From Dryas octopetala (taxonomy: Eukaryota > Streptophyta > Magnoliopsida > Rosales > Rosaceae), in contig OY992840.1 in NCBI GenBank assembly GCA_963921425.1, forward strand, positions 8,558,501 through 8,622,500: 64,000 nucleotides of DNA, read 5' to 3'. Below, in pieces: positions 39,621-52,118 of the stretch. Position numbers and translations under genes: made by a program. The notes under the pieces are model-generated. The model was not told where the DNA came from. It ran no database searches and saw only the letters and a program-made list of their open reading frames with translations. The stretch's first letter is position 1; each line of letters opens with the position of its first letter.

Positions 39621-39802
39621 GGAAAAATTATTATGTATAATCGATATATTGATACGTGGTATAATCAATCTATGTGTTATAATATGGGTGAATATTATTA
39701 ATATTATACCTTATTAATATAAACACATCGTCCAATAATACTCTTACACGTTAAATTAGTTATACCACATGGCGGTATATCAATTATACCCTATAATTTT
39801 TC
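39621..39802. mobile_element. Palindromic MITE, 182 bp, same family as 1277-1436
   Basis: Ends GGAAAAATTAT and ATAATTTTTCC; the arms carry GTGGTATAATCAATCT against the complement of AAATTAGTTATACCAC. The core GAATATTATTAATATTATAC is shared with the copy at 1277. Flanks TGAAAAAA and TGAAAAAG may be an 8-bp duplication, but they are simple sequence. Confidence 0.75.
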
Positions 39803-41209
39803 CTGAAAAAGAGTTAAAGCTTCTGCATGATCTGCACTCTACAAATGCCAACCGAAAAGCTAGGGATGGAAAACTCTTCCGGCCTTGCCCCCATCTCGAC
39901 TAAGTAGGTATCATAATACCCCTCTCTGGTCTGCCCCGCTGTATATACCTGTTTAACTTGATGAATAAATTCTATAATATAATTTTATAATTATTTAATT
40001 TTAATATTTTTTTAAATTAAATAGTGTTATTTTATATTCGAGATTGTTTTAATGTAATATGACATGCATATATTAGTATATTTTATCTATATTATATTAT
40101 GTATTTATGTTAATTTGCTATCATTTTAATAAGATAAAAAAGGTTTACACTAATGGCCCCACATACCCAACGGGGACCCCTTACCCAAAGCTAACCCTGC
40201 CACAGAAAATCCTTCATCATTTCGAAAAACAAACTCGAAACCTCCAGCATTCCTATCAGCATATCCTAATTGACCTTTTTTCGATGAAAACACAAAATAA
40301 TTCATATAACAATTATTATAATATCAAATATTCCCCTCCCCTTGTATAAATCAAATATAGAACAAGTACGAACAAATGCTCCCTTATTCTGAGGTATACA
40401 TTTAGGGCATATATATATATATTTAATTACTACTTAGGAATGGGAATGAGAATTCCTTATTCATGTGTTTTTTACTAACACACCGTAGATTGAATAATGA
40501 CTGGGGCTTACACGAAAGCATAAATGAGATTCTTGATATTGGGGGAATGAGATTCCTTAGGAAAGTAAGGAATGGAAGATGGCTAATGTGAATGTTTCAT
40601 GCCAAAACTATCCTAAATTTTGTGTGAAAATCCAAAAATGCCCTTTACGCAAAAAACATACAACACGTTGGTGTGGCCAGGCCTATATAAAATGGGCTCA
40701 TCGTGCTTTGTGCCATGTTCAGACTGGCCCATTTAATAATTGAGCTAACTCGACTTAACCCTATTATTTTAAACCTTAAACCAAGTCCAGCCCATGACCT
40801 AGTCCATAACGGGTTGTGTCGGCTAGGGTGGCCCAATTATTTATTTTAAAAGTTTAATAATTATTTAATAAAAATGATTAATTAATTTTTTTAAGTTGTA
40901 CAATTGGAATATTAATTTTATAAAAAAACATTAATGATAAATTTTTTTTATAAAAATTGAAAATTAATAATGAATAATTGTGGAATAGAATATATAATGT
41001 CTTATTTAATCTTTGGGAAATCCTTTAAATTTAAATAAATATTTTTATTATGAAGACAAAAATTAGTTTTTAAAATTTGTAAAAAATTTGAGAAAAATGA
41101 ATGTAAACGGGGCTGGGGTTGGCCGAAGTCCGTCATGGGTTCGGGCAGGCCTAACCCAAGACAGGTTCATGCCTGGCTGGCCCAACGGGATATTAAACCT
41201 TTGCCTGGT
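39803..41209. other. Intergenic region with a GGCC-rich repeat
   Basis: AT-rich centre flanked by GC-rich stretches (40650-40840 and 41100-41220) with GGCCAGGCC, GGCCCA and GGGCTC words that face each other, like the hAT MITE at 48139. The ends CACGTTGGTGTGGCCAGGCC and the complement of GGCTGGCCCAACGGG may be inverted repeats. No boundary could be fixed. Confidence 0.4.
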
Positions 41210-41802
41210 CTTGTTCTAAACGAAACGGTCATTAAGGTAAAGTGATCAACTGCCTTCAGACTGCTTAGTAGGATAAACTAATTTATGTTTTCAACTTGTG
41301 TGTGGCATTTGCTTTTACATTAATAATGGTCTTTCTAGCTAGAGTAAATATATATAAATATTTATGTATTAAGTTATGTTGAAAAGAATGAAATGTAAAT
41401 TGAGAAACATGATATATGTTTTGCCTTTATAATTGTAGGCTCTGTTCAGGGAAGAATCCATGCAAGTTCAATTAGATAAAACTTGGTATTTGCAAATGGA
41501 TTTTGGGAGCTATGATGATGAGCTAGTCCCGGCAATGGTCTCTCTTTTAAGAGGAATGCCAAATTTGTCCACTTTATACATATTTTATAAACCAACTTCA
41601 CTCGACCCTAAATCTAATGTAAGTTAAGTCTGTGTTTCTTCTCTCTCTCTCTCACACACACACACACTATTATCATTTTTGGAAATTTTCAATTTAGTTT
41701 GCTTGTTGTTTTTCCAGGCCTCTGGGTTTGACATGGCGTTATTCATCAGCTTGTGGAGGTTACCTTAGAGCTTTCCGATGGGTCTAATGGAATTGAGTTG
41801 AT

Positions 41803-42080
41803 GTGGAAAGAACAAAGTAAAAGGGGAGAGAAAGATTTATAGTGGTTCAGCTTGATAATGGTTCAAGCCTACATCCACTCAGAGAACACAACTTATCATT
41901 AACATCATAAGAGGGCAAAGGCACCTCAACATTACATATATAGCTGTGATACCAACTTAAAATTAATCAACAGCTAGAAAGCCTCTAACGGCTATAACAG
42001 TACAACCAAGCCTCTAACGGCTATAACAGTACAGCCAAGTACATACACCAACGGCTAGTACAGGTTTAAATATTCCAACA
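41803..42080 (-). repeat. 3' LTR of the copia element
   Basis: On the minus strand it begins TGTTGGAATATTTAAACC and ends TTTCCACA, the TG...CA form. It contains a duplicated CCTCTAACGGCTATAACAG unit. Confidence 0.95.
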
Positions 42081-42090
42081 CTCCCCCTCA
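42081..42090 (-). promoter_or_regulatory. Polypurine tract of the copia element
   Basis: Minus-strand TGAGGGGGAG directly precedes the 3' LTR and would prime plus-strand synthesis. It overlaps the stop codon of the RNase H frame (42088-42090). Confidence 0.85.
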
Positions 42091-45000
42091 AGCTTGGGCG
42101 AGAAGATTGACACAGCCAAGCTTGAATAGAAGACAATGCAGGTGTGTGGAGGGAACTCCTTTGGTAAGAATATCAGCCAGTTGATCATTACTCTTGACGA
42201 ATGAGGGTTGAATGTTGTTGGATTGAACATGATCACGAACAAAATGGCAGTCGACCTCTATATGTTTGGTTCGTTCATGGAAAACTGGGTTTGAGGCAAT
42301 ATGTATGGCGGCTTGATTATCACAGTACAACTGCATAGGAAGAGAATTTCTAATTCCCAAATCAGTGAGAAGATGTTGGAGCCAAATCAATTCACTTGTA
42401 GCTGCAGCCATTGCTCTGTATTCAGCTTCAGCGCTGGATCTAGCTACTACAGTTTGTTTCTTACTTTTCCACGTAACTAAATTCCCACCAACAAACATAC
42501 AGAAACCTGTTGTAGACTTGCGATCAATGGGATTTCCAGCCCAATCAGCATCACAATATCCTTTAATTTATGAATGACCATGATGCTTCATTAAGATACC
42601 TTGACCTGCAGAACCTTTTAAATATCTAAGAATTCTCTTAACTGCTATCCAGTGAGAAATGCGAGGGGAGTGCATGAACTGACTCACTTGGCTCACGGCA
42701 AAGGATATGTCAGGACGAGTGATTGTAAGGTAGATAAGTCTTCCCACAATTCGTTGATACTCGCTCATATCAGTAAGTAATTTGCTAGTAAGATCGAGTT
42801 TTCCTTTGCTGGAGACAGGGTTACCAACAGGCTTAGTGTCTAGCATACCTGTTTCTTTGAGGAGGTCCAAGACGTATTTCCTTTGATTAAGGAATAATCC
42901 TTTGTTAGAATGTGCAACTTCAATACCCAAAAAGAACTTCAGAGGACCCAAATCTTTAATAGAGAGTTTCTCAGATAGAAATGATTTTAGCCTAGCTATT
43001 TCAACCTGATTATCTCCAGTGATAATGATATCGTCAACATAAACAAGGACTGCCACTGTTCCCATTTTTCCCTTTTTAACAAACAAGGAAGAATCAGCAA
43101 GGCTCCGATTATACCCTGTACTTTGGAGAACTGAACTGAGCTTAGCATACCAAGCTCTTGGGGACTGCTTTAGTCCATATAAAGCCTTGTGAAGTCTGCA
43201 AACCATTCCCTTTTGATTTTCTTGGGGGTGGCCTGGAGGAATTGTCATGTAAACCTCTTCCTCTAACTCTCCATGCAAGAATGCATTTTTTACATCCATT
43301 TGGTGCAATGTCCAGTTGAGATTGACAGAAATGGATAGAAGAACACGCACTGAATTCATTTTAGCAACTGGAGCAAAAGTCTCCTTATAATCAACTCCAT
43401 AAGTTTGTGTGAATCCCTTAGCTACAAGCCTTGCCTTGTGTCTCTCAATGGTGCCATCACTATTAAACTTGGTCTTATAGACCCATCGACATCCCACTGG
43501 CCTTTTTCCCTCTGGAATTTTGACAATAGTCCAGGTATGATTATCATTGAGGGCTTGTAATTCTTCATTCATTGCCTTTTTCCAGATTGATTGTGTATTA
43601 GCTTCATGGAAGCTTGATGGTTCTGTGGAATTGTCAATACATCCAACAAAAGCAGCATGAGAACTCGAAAACTTGTTTAATGAGATATACTTAGCAATGG
43701 GATACCTGGAAACTTGATAAGTTACGAAATCTTTAAGCCTTGTGGACTGTTGCCTGACTCTGCTTGATTTTCTGGTTCCTTCATTAGCAGATGAGTCATT
43801 GGATAAGGTGCTAGGAGGACAAATCTGTTGGTGCATATTACCTGAGTCAAAGGTCATAAGTTCTTCCTCTTCTTGATTATGTTGAACAGGTAAGGAGCTT
43901 TGGTCAATAATTGGCAATGGAATTGGACTCAAGAATTGCTCCCCCTGAGGATTAGTTTCCTGTGATTTCTCAAAAAAGGCTTTGGCTTCATCAAAGATCA
44001 CATCACGGGAAATAATGAGTTTCTTATTGATTGGATCATAGCATTTGTACCCCTTTTGGGTAGCAGAATATCCAAGGAACACGCACTTTGTAGACCGAGA
44101 TTCTAGCTTATCCCTTTGAGTAGCTTGAACATGAACAAAGCACTGACAACCAAAAATGCGCAAATGAGATAAGTTCAATTTACGTTTCTTTAAGATCTCA
44201 AGGGGTGACTTGAATCCCAGAATACGGCTTGGAAGTCTATTAATAAGATATGTTGCAGTAAGAACTCCATATGACCAAAAATGTTTGGGAACATTCATTT
44301 GGATCATAATTGATCTTGTCTTTTCAAGAAGGTCCCTGTTTTTTCTTTCTGCCACCCCATTTTGTTGGGGTGAGCCAACACAGCTAGTCTCTCTCATTAT
44401 GCCATGCTCAGTCAGATACTCAGAGAATAAACTGGATAAAAACTCAGTGCCATTATCAGACCTTAACACTTTGATGTGGGAATTAAATTGAGTAACACTC
44501 ATACGATGAAAGTCTTTGAAGCAGGAGAAGGTTTCACCCTTTGATTTTAATAGATAGAGCCATGTTGCTCGTGAGAAATCATCCACAAATATCACAAAGT
44601 ATTTGAAACCATTTACAGAATTAACAGGGGCTGGTCCCCATACATCAGCATGAATTAAATCAAAAGGTCTCTTTGATGTAGATGAAGATGGTACAAAAGG
44701 CAAACGTGTCTGCTTGGAATAATGACAGACTTCGCAATCTGTTGTGTTACCTTCTTGTTGAGGAAATAAGGTTTTCAAAATATGAGTGGAAGGGTGCCCC
44801 AAACGTTGATGCCAGAGATTATCTATTTGCTGAGAATTGACTTGAAACCCTCTTGAGTTCTTTGATGACTGATTCAGTAGATACAAACCATTAGCATAGG
44901 TACCTTCACCAATCTTCCTCTTGGTGACTCGATCCTGAAAGATCACCGATTGTGAAGTAAAGATTGCATCGCAATTCAACTCATTTGTTAGTTTCCCAAC

Positions 45001-46305
45001 TGACAATAGTTGAAAAGGAAATGATGGAACAAAAAGAGCTTCAGTAGCTGTGTTTGAACCAAGAAGATTGATGCTCCCTTGACCAAGAACTGGGACTGAG
45101 TGTCCATTAGCAACAGAAACATTTTGATTCTTAGCATGAAAGTTTTTGAGACAACTTCTATTGTTAGTCATGTGGTCCGTTGCTCCAGAATCCACTATCC
45201 ACATATCAGGTTTCACATTATGTAAGAAAGAGGAAAAAGCATGAAAAGTACCTGATCCCAGAGAGGAGTTAGAAACATTTGAAGTGCCATGATCAGTCTT
45301 CCCAACTTGTTGGAGTAATTGGACAAGTTGACTGAGTAGAGCTGAAGATGTATCATTAGTCTCCTTCACTGAGTTGATGTCACCAGAGATTTGATTTGCC
45401 ATTGAGTTAGGGAAGGCTTTATCTTTCCCAAACTTCGGTTTCAAGTGTGGATGAAGAATCCAGCACTTCTCTTTGGTGTGTCTAGCCTGACCACAGTGAT
45501 CACATGTTACTTGCCTCGTTTTGCCTTTGAAAAACTTGTTGTCTGGCCTTCTTTTCTCAGCTCCAAAAGCTTTAGATTCAGTAGCCTCAGTCAACAACTT
45601 TCCCTGTGAATTCATGGCCTTTTTTCTTATCTCTTCTCTTTGAATGGTAGTGCAAACACTGGAAAGGGATGGAAGCTCAGCACTCATGAGAATGTGTCGG
45701 CGAAGGTCTTCGTATTCAGAGTCAAGGCTGGCCAGAAGCTGAAAAATCTTGTCTTCTTCAGCTCGTTTCAAAAGGATCTTGGTATCTGTGGTATGTGGTC
45801 TGTAGATTGCAAGCTCATTCCACATACTTTTCATCCTTCCAAGATGATCAATGAACGATTTTCCATCTTGAGAGAGACATGTAATTTCTCTTTTCAACTG
45901 GAAAATTCTAGCTGCATTATTCTGATGACCATACATCTCTTTCACAGATTCCCATAAGTGATGAGCTGAGTCAGAGTAACTGAAGATCTCTGCAATTTGT
46001 GATTCCATAGAATTAAGAATCCAAGACATAACAAGCTGGTCTTTACAAAGCCATTCTTCAAATTTAGAATCTTCAATATTTGGAGCAGTTATCTTCCCAT
46101 TGATGAAGCCGAGCTTGGACCTTCCTCCGAGAGCTAAAGTGATAGCCCTTGACCATGGGATGTAGTTAAGCCCATTTAATAAAACAGAACAGAGACGCAA
46201 GTTGGAATTGAGCTCAGGTTCAGAGACCATTGAAGAGGATGAGGCAGTAACAATCTGTTGCTGTCTGGTTTGTCTAGAATCTTGCTGCTCCAGAAGTTCT
46301 TCCAT
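42088..46305 (-). pseudogene. Copia gag-pol polyprotein with one internal stop
   Basis: A 1245-residue frame (46305-42568) is followed in the same frame, after a single TAA (42568-42570), by 159 more residues to 42088. Gag ends with a CX2CX4HX4C zinc knuckle (268-281). The protease has DSGA (372-375). Integrase has H499, H504, C524, C527 and the D554, D617, E653 triad. Reverse transcriptase has YVDD (1089-1092). The part after the stop is RNase H (YCDADWAG, SSAEAEYRAM, YCDNQAA). Only the nonsense codon between reverse transcriptase and RNase H breaks the frame. Frame is otherwise open and in the expected domain order; whether it is expressed is unknown. Confidence 0.93.
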
Positions 46306-46343
46306 TTGAGTAATGATAGCAGAAAAACTTTAAGGATCTTAAT

Positions 46344-46355
46344 GCTCTGATACCA
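46344..46355 (-). promoter_or_regulatory. Primer-binding site of the copia element
   Basis: TGGTATCAGAGC on the minus strand, immediately inside the 5' LTR; complementary to the 3' end of plant initiator tRNA-Met. Confidence 0.93.
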
Positions 46356-46634
46356 TGTGGAAAGAACAAAGTAAAAGGGGAGAGAAAGATTTATAGTGGT
46401 TCAGCTTGATAATGGTTCAAGCCTACATCCACTCAGAGAACACAACTTATCATTAACATCATAAGAGGGCAAAGGCACCTCAACATTACATATATAGCTG
46501 TGATACCAACTTAAAATTAATCAACAGCTAGAAAGCCTCTAACGGCTATAACAGTACAACCAAGCCTCTAACGGCTATAACAGTACAGCCAAGTACATAC
46601 ACCAACGGCTAGTACAGGTTTAAATATTCCAACA
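46356..46634 (-). repeat. 5' LTR of the copia element
   Basis: 279 bp, identical to the other LTR except for one extra A in the run near its CA end, by eye. It should carry the promoter for the element. Confidence 0.95.
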
Positions 46635-46800
46635 GTTGACAAGGTATATACTTGAGCATGCCGACAGCTTGGAGAAAATGGTCATAATTTATTTATCCGA
46701 GCAATGTGATGTTATAGGGATGTTACTTAAAAGCAAGCCGATTTCCAATGCCATCATTATATTTCAGGAAAATCGAAGATTTAGAAGAGAATATGTTAGA

Positions 46801-48138
46801 ACATAATTTGAAACCTTAGTGTGTGTTGATAGACCTAATTTGGATTTTCTATTAAATGAGAGTGTAACCGTACCTTAATCATATTTGTTCATTGACCAAT
46901 CTGTACTGCTATATATGTTGTTGTGTTTGTTTTACCTTATGCACAATTATTGAGAGGTGACTAATAAATTTAGCTATGTGAATATATATATATATATGTA
47001 TATAATCTGATTGAGATAGTAAGCATATAATCTTCTCTGTTTTCTTCTGTAATTGTGATAAGCAAAGCATTTCTCTTGGGAGTTACAAGAGTTGGTTTTC
47101 CTATAAGAATTTTTTTGAATAGTTTTTAGGTTTTACAGTGTTTATGCATTCGATTTAATAATTATTTTAATATGTAGGATGCAAGTCTCAGGGAAGGAAT
47201 TTCAATTCTTTGCAAGCTTTCTAGAAATGAGTTCAATTTCGAACCCAAAACACAGGATCTGGCTTGGACCCGAAACCTAGACTTTAGACTCCAAACTCAG
47301 AACATGAACCTTGGGTCTGAACCCTGTACATGATTATCATTTGTCATGGGATGAGTTGTCCCAACTAGAGAGTTGAGACAACTTATTTCATCTGGGATAG
47401 GGGGTTTAATCCAGTATGTCATTCATTTTTAACTGACCAAGTATGTGATTGGACTAAAATTGTCCAATCTCACATACTAAATGGGGTCCTAAAGATAACA
47501 AGATAAGGGAGGAGCAGGGGCTATGTCAGGCAGATAGGACTTGCTTGTTATATATATATGACCTCCATTAAGCTTTTGGCAGCTTGTCTCACCAACAACT
47601 GACACCTATAAAATGTAAAACTGAAGTTGTTTCATCCAAAAATGAATATAGAAGAATTCTGATACAATGCCCTTGCAAAATTGCAATAGCTAGTCAGCAT
47701 TAGAGTTGAGTAAGTATTAGAATTTCATTTTAATCTGTTTGCATATATGTTCTTCCAACTGCCACCATGGCCTATGAGTTTTGGTCTCTAAGACTCTAAG
47801 TATGACAAGGTCGACAATCTCATTTCTCTTCGGCCAAAGCCTTTGAAAGCATTTGTATTAATTCTCACTTCCCATCTCCTACCACTATTATATATATTTT
47901 AAGACTTCCAAGAACAATTAACTGAAAACCAAACTAACTAGTAGAGAGAAACCATGAAAACTGTGGAGCAATATCGATCTTAAAGCACATGATTTTTATA
48001 ACAAGCTACACCACCTGGAGGACTCACATACCAAGGATAATTTCTCCTCATCTGAACTTCCATTGCAAATTTTTTTTTTTTTGGTAAACAAACAAGTATA
48101 TTGTAGGGTGAGCCCCACATAAATTGTAGGGCTCCAAG
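46801..48138. other. Intergenic region
   Basis: AT-rich DNA without a supported gene. At 47230-47335 there is a run of phrases built from CCNRAACCY words (AACCCAAAACAC, CCCGAAACC, CTCCAAACTCAG), a low-complexity pattern. Nothing else seen. Confidence 0.5.
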
Positions 48139-48580
48139 TAAAAGTGTCAAATGGGCCGGCCGGACCGAGCACGACACTGGCACAACTAAAATAGGCACGA
48201 CACGACATGAGTAAATGGGTCGGGCCAGGCCGAAGTTTTTTGCCCATCAGACAGGACACAAACATGGGCACGAAATAGACCCGAATTAGGCACAACTATT
48301 TTAACATTTTTTTTAGAGAACTTTTCAACAAGAATATTCAATTTTCATGCAAAAAATGTTAATATTGAATTATAAAGAAGAAAAACTATTATAAGATTAG
48401 TTTTCTCACTCTAAAAAATAATAAATAAAAAAAGGTTCATGGACATGACACAAGCACTAATGGCTCGCGGGCCGTGTTGAGTCTAGGTCTTAAGTATATG
48501 GACCGGCCAGAGCACGATATGAAAGCACGATGAGCTCAACTCAAACGAGTTAGGTCAGGCCGGCCCGTATGACACCTCTA
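48139..48580. mobile_element. hAT-type MITE with GGGCCGGCC ends, 442 bp
   Basis: Ends TAAAAGTGTCAAATGGGCCG and the complement of GGCCCGTATGACACCTCTA are inverted repeats. The flanks GCTCCAAG (48131-48138) and GCTGAAAG (48581-48588) match at 6 of 8 bases, consistent with an old 8-bp hAT duplication. The arms are GC-rich (GGCACGACACGACATG, AGCACGATATGAAAGCACG) around an AT-rich core. No coding capacity. Confidence 0.75.
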
Positions 48581-48789
48581 GCTGAAAGGCTTACATAAAG
48601 GAGTATTCCAGATGTTAAAAATGTTTTAAAAGATTAAAAAACAAATAAGGACAATTTTGGCAATTCAATTTATCCAAGAAAATTAAAATAATAAAAAATA
48701 AATGATAGTGGAGTGTGGGATTACTTTTAGAAGTGCTGATAGCCTGTAAACGTTTTTTTTTATTCAATGACTTGGACCATTGATCCATG

Positions 48790-49737
48790 AGAAATTTTAT
48801 TCAATAATCCTTTTAAATACCCCTTAAGCGTTTTGGACTCCCTACTCCCAAAACTAACGATTATAACCCTTTTTAACTTGAGATTTTCATAATACCCTCC
48901 ATATAAAACCTTTTTTTTTCACTGTAGTTTTTTTTTTCTCTTCTCCAACCAACCACTGCCCCCCTCGCTGCCCACGTTGGTGCCCCCATCTCCCGCCGCT
49001 GCAACAAACCCACGTCGCCTAACAAAACCCTCAAAAAAAAAAAACCCCGTTGCCCAGCATAATCCATAAAAAAAACTCAAGAAAATAGTTGATTCTTTGA
49101 GAGATCAAACTCATCAAAACCCAGCAATAGAGAAGAAGAAAATGTAAAATTTTCAGATATGGTCGAATTGTGGTCGCCATTTGATGGAATTTATGGTCGC
49201 CACAGAGTTGATTTTTAGCTATAGCACATTCCACTAGATCTGAGTTTTTGAATTTTTTTTTGTTTTTTGTTTTTTTTTTTTTCAAATTTGGGTTAGGAGA
49301 GATGGGGAGAGAGAAGATGATGGGTCGCTCACCGGTGCCTACCACCAACCTCTCATATTTTTTTTTTCTCTCTCTCCCCTTCCCTCCCAATCCATTTTGA
49401 GAAAAACTTAGATCTGAGTTTTCGAATTTTATATTTTTTGTTTTTTTCATATTTGGGTTAGGAGATAAGGGGGAGAGATAGAGATAGAAGATGACAGGTC
49501 ATTGGCCGATGAGGGAGGTTGTTCTCCATAGCTACTGCAGGAAGAAGGTGGAGGAGGGTTTGCTGCAGCAACTTGTCGAATTTTTGTCGACACATAGTGG
49601 ACTGTGACGATATTTTCATATATAAAATAATATTTTTGTCTGAAAAAATGTAAAAGAGTCATTATTGTTAATTTTAACATTAGAAGGTAAAAAAATTTTA
49701 AGGAGTATTTAAAAAGATTATTGAATAAAATTTATCT
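48790..49737. mobile_element. Foldback-like element, about 950 bp
   Basis: AAATTTTATTCAATAATC at 48792 is mirrored by GATTATTGAATAAAATTT at 49716, with some 40 bp of arm (TTTTAAATACCCCTTAA against the complement of TTAAGGAGTATTTAAAA). Inside, a direct repeat of about 175 bp (AGATCTGAGTTTTTGAATTT, GGGTTAGGAGA) starts near 49237 and 49410. Target duplication not clear. No convincing open frame. Confidence 0.55.
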
Positions 49738-50229
49738 TTATCCATCAACCCAAATTCGAAGCCCATGATCTATGGCCTACAGGAACATGTTCTGATGCGT
49801 CAACAAAATCAGAATTTAGAATATCACATTTTTTTTTTTTTTTTTGTTACCAATAGAATGTCACATCTCGAGAACAAGAAACACAAAAGAAGCCCCAAAT
49901 TAAAAAGTTAGGGTTTCTCTGTGATCCAGGAAATGCAATCCACCAACTTTCAGAATCTGGACCAAGTAAGATGGATTTTTTGCTCGCATATCCTCCTCCT
50001 ACTAGCTAGAAGACTGTAGAGTAAGCTCGAATTCTCTATTGGGTGTACGTAAATCTGTTACTACTATCAAGATTGCTACTTGTCTTTATTTTTGGTTCAG
50101 TGTATAAATGAATGAATATAATTGACTGAGTAGTTATGGCTATTGCATTTTGTAGTATAAATTGAAACCAACTTCTCTTGCGAAACCCACAAGACACAAG
50201 TTAGCTTCATCGAACATAGGCGTAAGTTA
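49738..50229. other. Upstream region of the F-box pseudogene
   Basis: AT-rich with a T run near 49830. It should hold the former promoter and 5' untranslated region. No other feature seen. Confidence 0.5.
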
Positions 50230-52118
50230 ATGGCAATTGCAAGTTGTGAAGGTGAAGGAGGAGGTTGTAGTAAGGATGAGATTATGATAGACAGACTTAG
50301 TAATCTTCCGGACCAAGTTGCCCATCACATTCTTTCCTTCCTTACTATAACAGACCTCACTCGTTTCGGCAGCGTGTCCAAAAGATGCAGGGAACTTCAT
50401 CTGTCAGCCCCGGTATTGAATTTTGATGGTTTTCCGTGGAAAATACATCCACATGTTATAATCGGCTAAAGTTGTTGACTGATTTGGAAAGGTTGGTGTT
50501 TTCGTGTTCGTTGGGGATTTCACTATATAGCCGACAATGGAACACCATGCTTCTGTGATAATGAGCATATCTGAATGATCACGTGGATCCGCAATGCAGT
50601 AAGGTGTAATGTTGAAGTGCTTGATCTTAAGATGACTTTATATGATTATGAGGAGGCACCGTTACCATCTGGAGTCCTTCTTTGTGAATCTTTGAGGTCT
50701 CTAGGGGTGGACATGAATTTTACTATTCTTAAAACCCCCTCCTTCGGTTTTTCCTCTAAGATCAAGTACTTGGAGTTGAGAAATGTTGATATACAAGATG
50801 AGGGGTTTTTCAAATGGATGTCATGTTACTGCAAATGCATTGAGGAATTACACCTTAATCAAGTTCAGGGGATAGAAAATATCACTATTGAAAGCTCATC
50901 TTTGAAAAAATTTAGTTTGGTTGATGCCTATAACATCTGCCGTCTGAAAATCTCAGGTGAGAAACTTGAAGACATACGTATCGGTTGGCATTTTATGTCC
51001 CCTAGCAACGGATCCTTAAATATTTTTGCCCCAAATCTTAAATATTTGCAATGGATTTGGAATTTGATGAATCGCCCAAATCTGGGAAAATTAAAGTGTT
51101 TAGAAGGAGCTGCAATTGTTCTGGACACTGAAGCAGATGACTTAGACAATGTGTTTGAGGTTCTTTGCTGTTTATGCAAGGTTAAAGTTCTTATGTTAGG
51201 CGAACAAACCATTAAGGTAAAGCTCTTCAGACTGAGATTTTTTTTTCTTTATTTGTCAGAAACTATATCTCTTGCAGTTCAACTTTTTTTTTTTTTTTTT
51301 TTTTTTGTGGTATGGCAATAATAGCTTTTATGTTTCTTACACTTCAGTGTTCTTTTAAACTTTTTTTATTGCATTAATTTTACACTGATAGAGGTCTTAC
51401 TATCAAGAATAAAAATTCATTTTTATTTTAAGTTGTGTTCAACAGAATGAAAAGTAATTTGAGAAACATGATCTAATACATTGCAGGCTCCATTCAGGGA
51501 AGGATCCATGCCCACTCCAATATATGATATTTGTTGTTTGTCTTTGATGATTGGAAGCTTTATTGATGAGCTTGTCCCGGCAATGGTCTCTCTCTTCAAA
51601 GGAATGCCTAATTTGTGTACATTATACATAAAGTCTACCCAGCGTTTAGACGACTCTAAATCTAATGTAAATTTGTGTGTATCTACTTAATACTCTCTCT
51701 CTCTCTCTCATACACACTCACTCACACACGAATATCATTCCTAGAATCAGGAGCACATGCATCCTGGTTTTATAATGATGCAGTTGTCCTTTCTTTATAT
51801 TGGTTTTGATATGTTTTGAAAATTTTCACTTCATTTTCTTGTTTTCTCTTTTCTTTCTAGACATCTGGGTTTAATATGGAATATTGGAAGCTGCAAAACC
51901 TTGCTTTTATTTATCAGCTTAAGAGGGTTGGCATAGAACTTTGCAATGAATCTAATGCAGTTGAGTTAGCAAGGTATATGCTCGAGTATGCTCCGAATTT
52001 GGAGAAGATGATAATTGGTTTACCCCAGAATTCAGAGGAAGTTACGAGTAAGTTAAAGAAATGCCAGATAGTTTCCAGCGCCACAGTTGTCTTTCAGGAA
52101 AATAAAAAAAGACAATAG
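50230..52118 (+). pseudogene. F-box/LRR/FBD gene, disrupted in the first exon
   Basis: Segments 50230-51216, 51487-51666 and 51861-52118 give the usual plan of plant FBD F-box proteins: an N-terminal F-box (DRLSNLPDQVAHHILSFLTI), leucine-rich repeats (SLRSLGVDMNFTILKTPSF, KIKYLELRNVDIQDEGF) and a C-terminal FBD region (ELARYMLEYAPNLEKMIIGL). Between F-box and repeats the frame shifts near 50460, shifts back near 50490, and meets a TGA at 50572-50574 in EHI*MITWIRNAV, where relatives have an arginine codon that one C-to-T change would turn into TGA. The rest is open. It is probably a pseudogene; assembly error is the alternative. Working members select substrates for SCF ubiquitin ligases. Confidence 0.82.

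Larger units (their letters stand above)
41803..46634 (-). mobile_element. Ty1-copia LTR retrotransposon, nearly intact
   Basis: Full structure on the minus strand: LTRs of 278 and 279 bp, 5-bp target duplication GTTGA (41798-41802 and 46635-46639), a primer-binding site TGGTATCAGAGC complementary to initiator tRNA-Met next to the right LTR, a purine tract at the left LTR, and one gag-pol frame with the copia order protease, integrase, reverse transcriptase, RNase H. The LTRs differ, as far as I can read, only by one A in an A run, so insertion was recent. The target is the third exon of an F-box gene fragment. Confidence 0.97.
41210..46800 (+). pseudogene. F-box/FBD gene fragment, split by a copia element
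   Basis: Only the 3' part of a relative of the gene at 50230-52118 is present: the end of its first exon (about 41210-41236, ATTAAG then a donor), its second exon (41439-41618, with DELVPAMVSLLRGMPNL) and its third exon, which starts at 41718, is broken at 41802 by the retrotransposon, and resumes at 46635 (AAGGTATATACTTGAGCATGCC) to about 46800. The F-box and most leucine-rich repeats are absent. The third exon also has lost its frame. It cannot encode a working protein. Confidence 0.85.
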
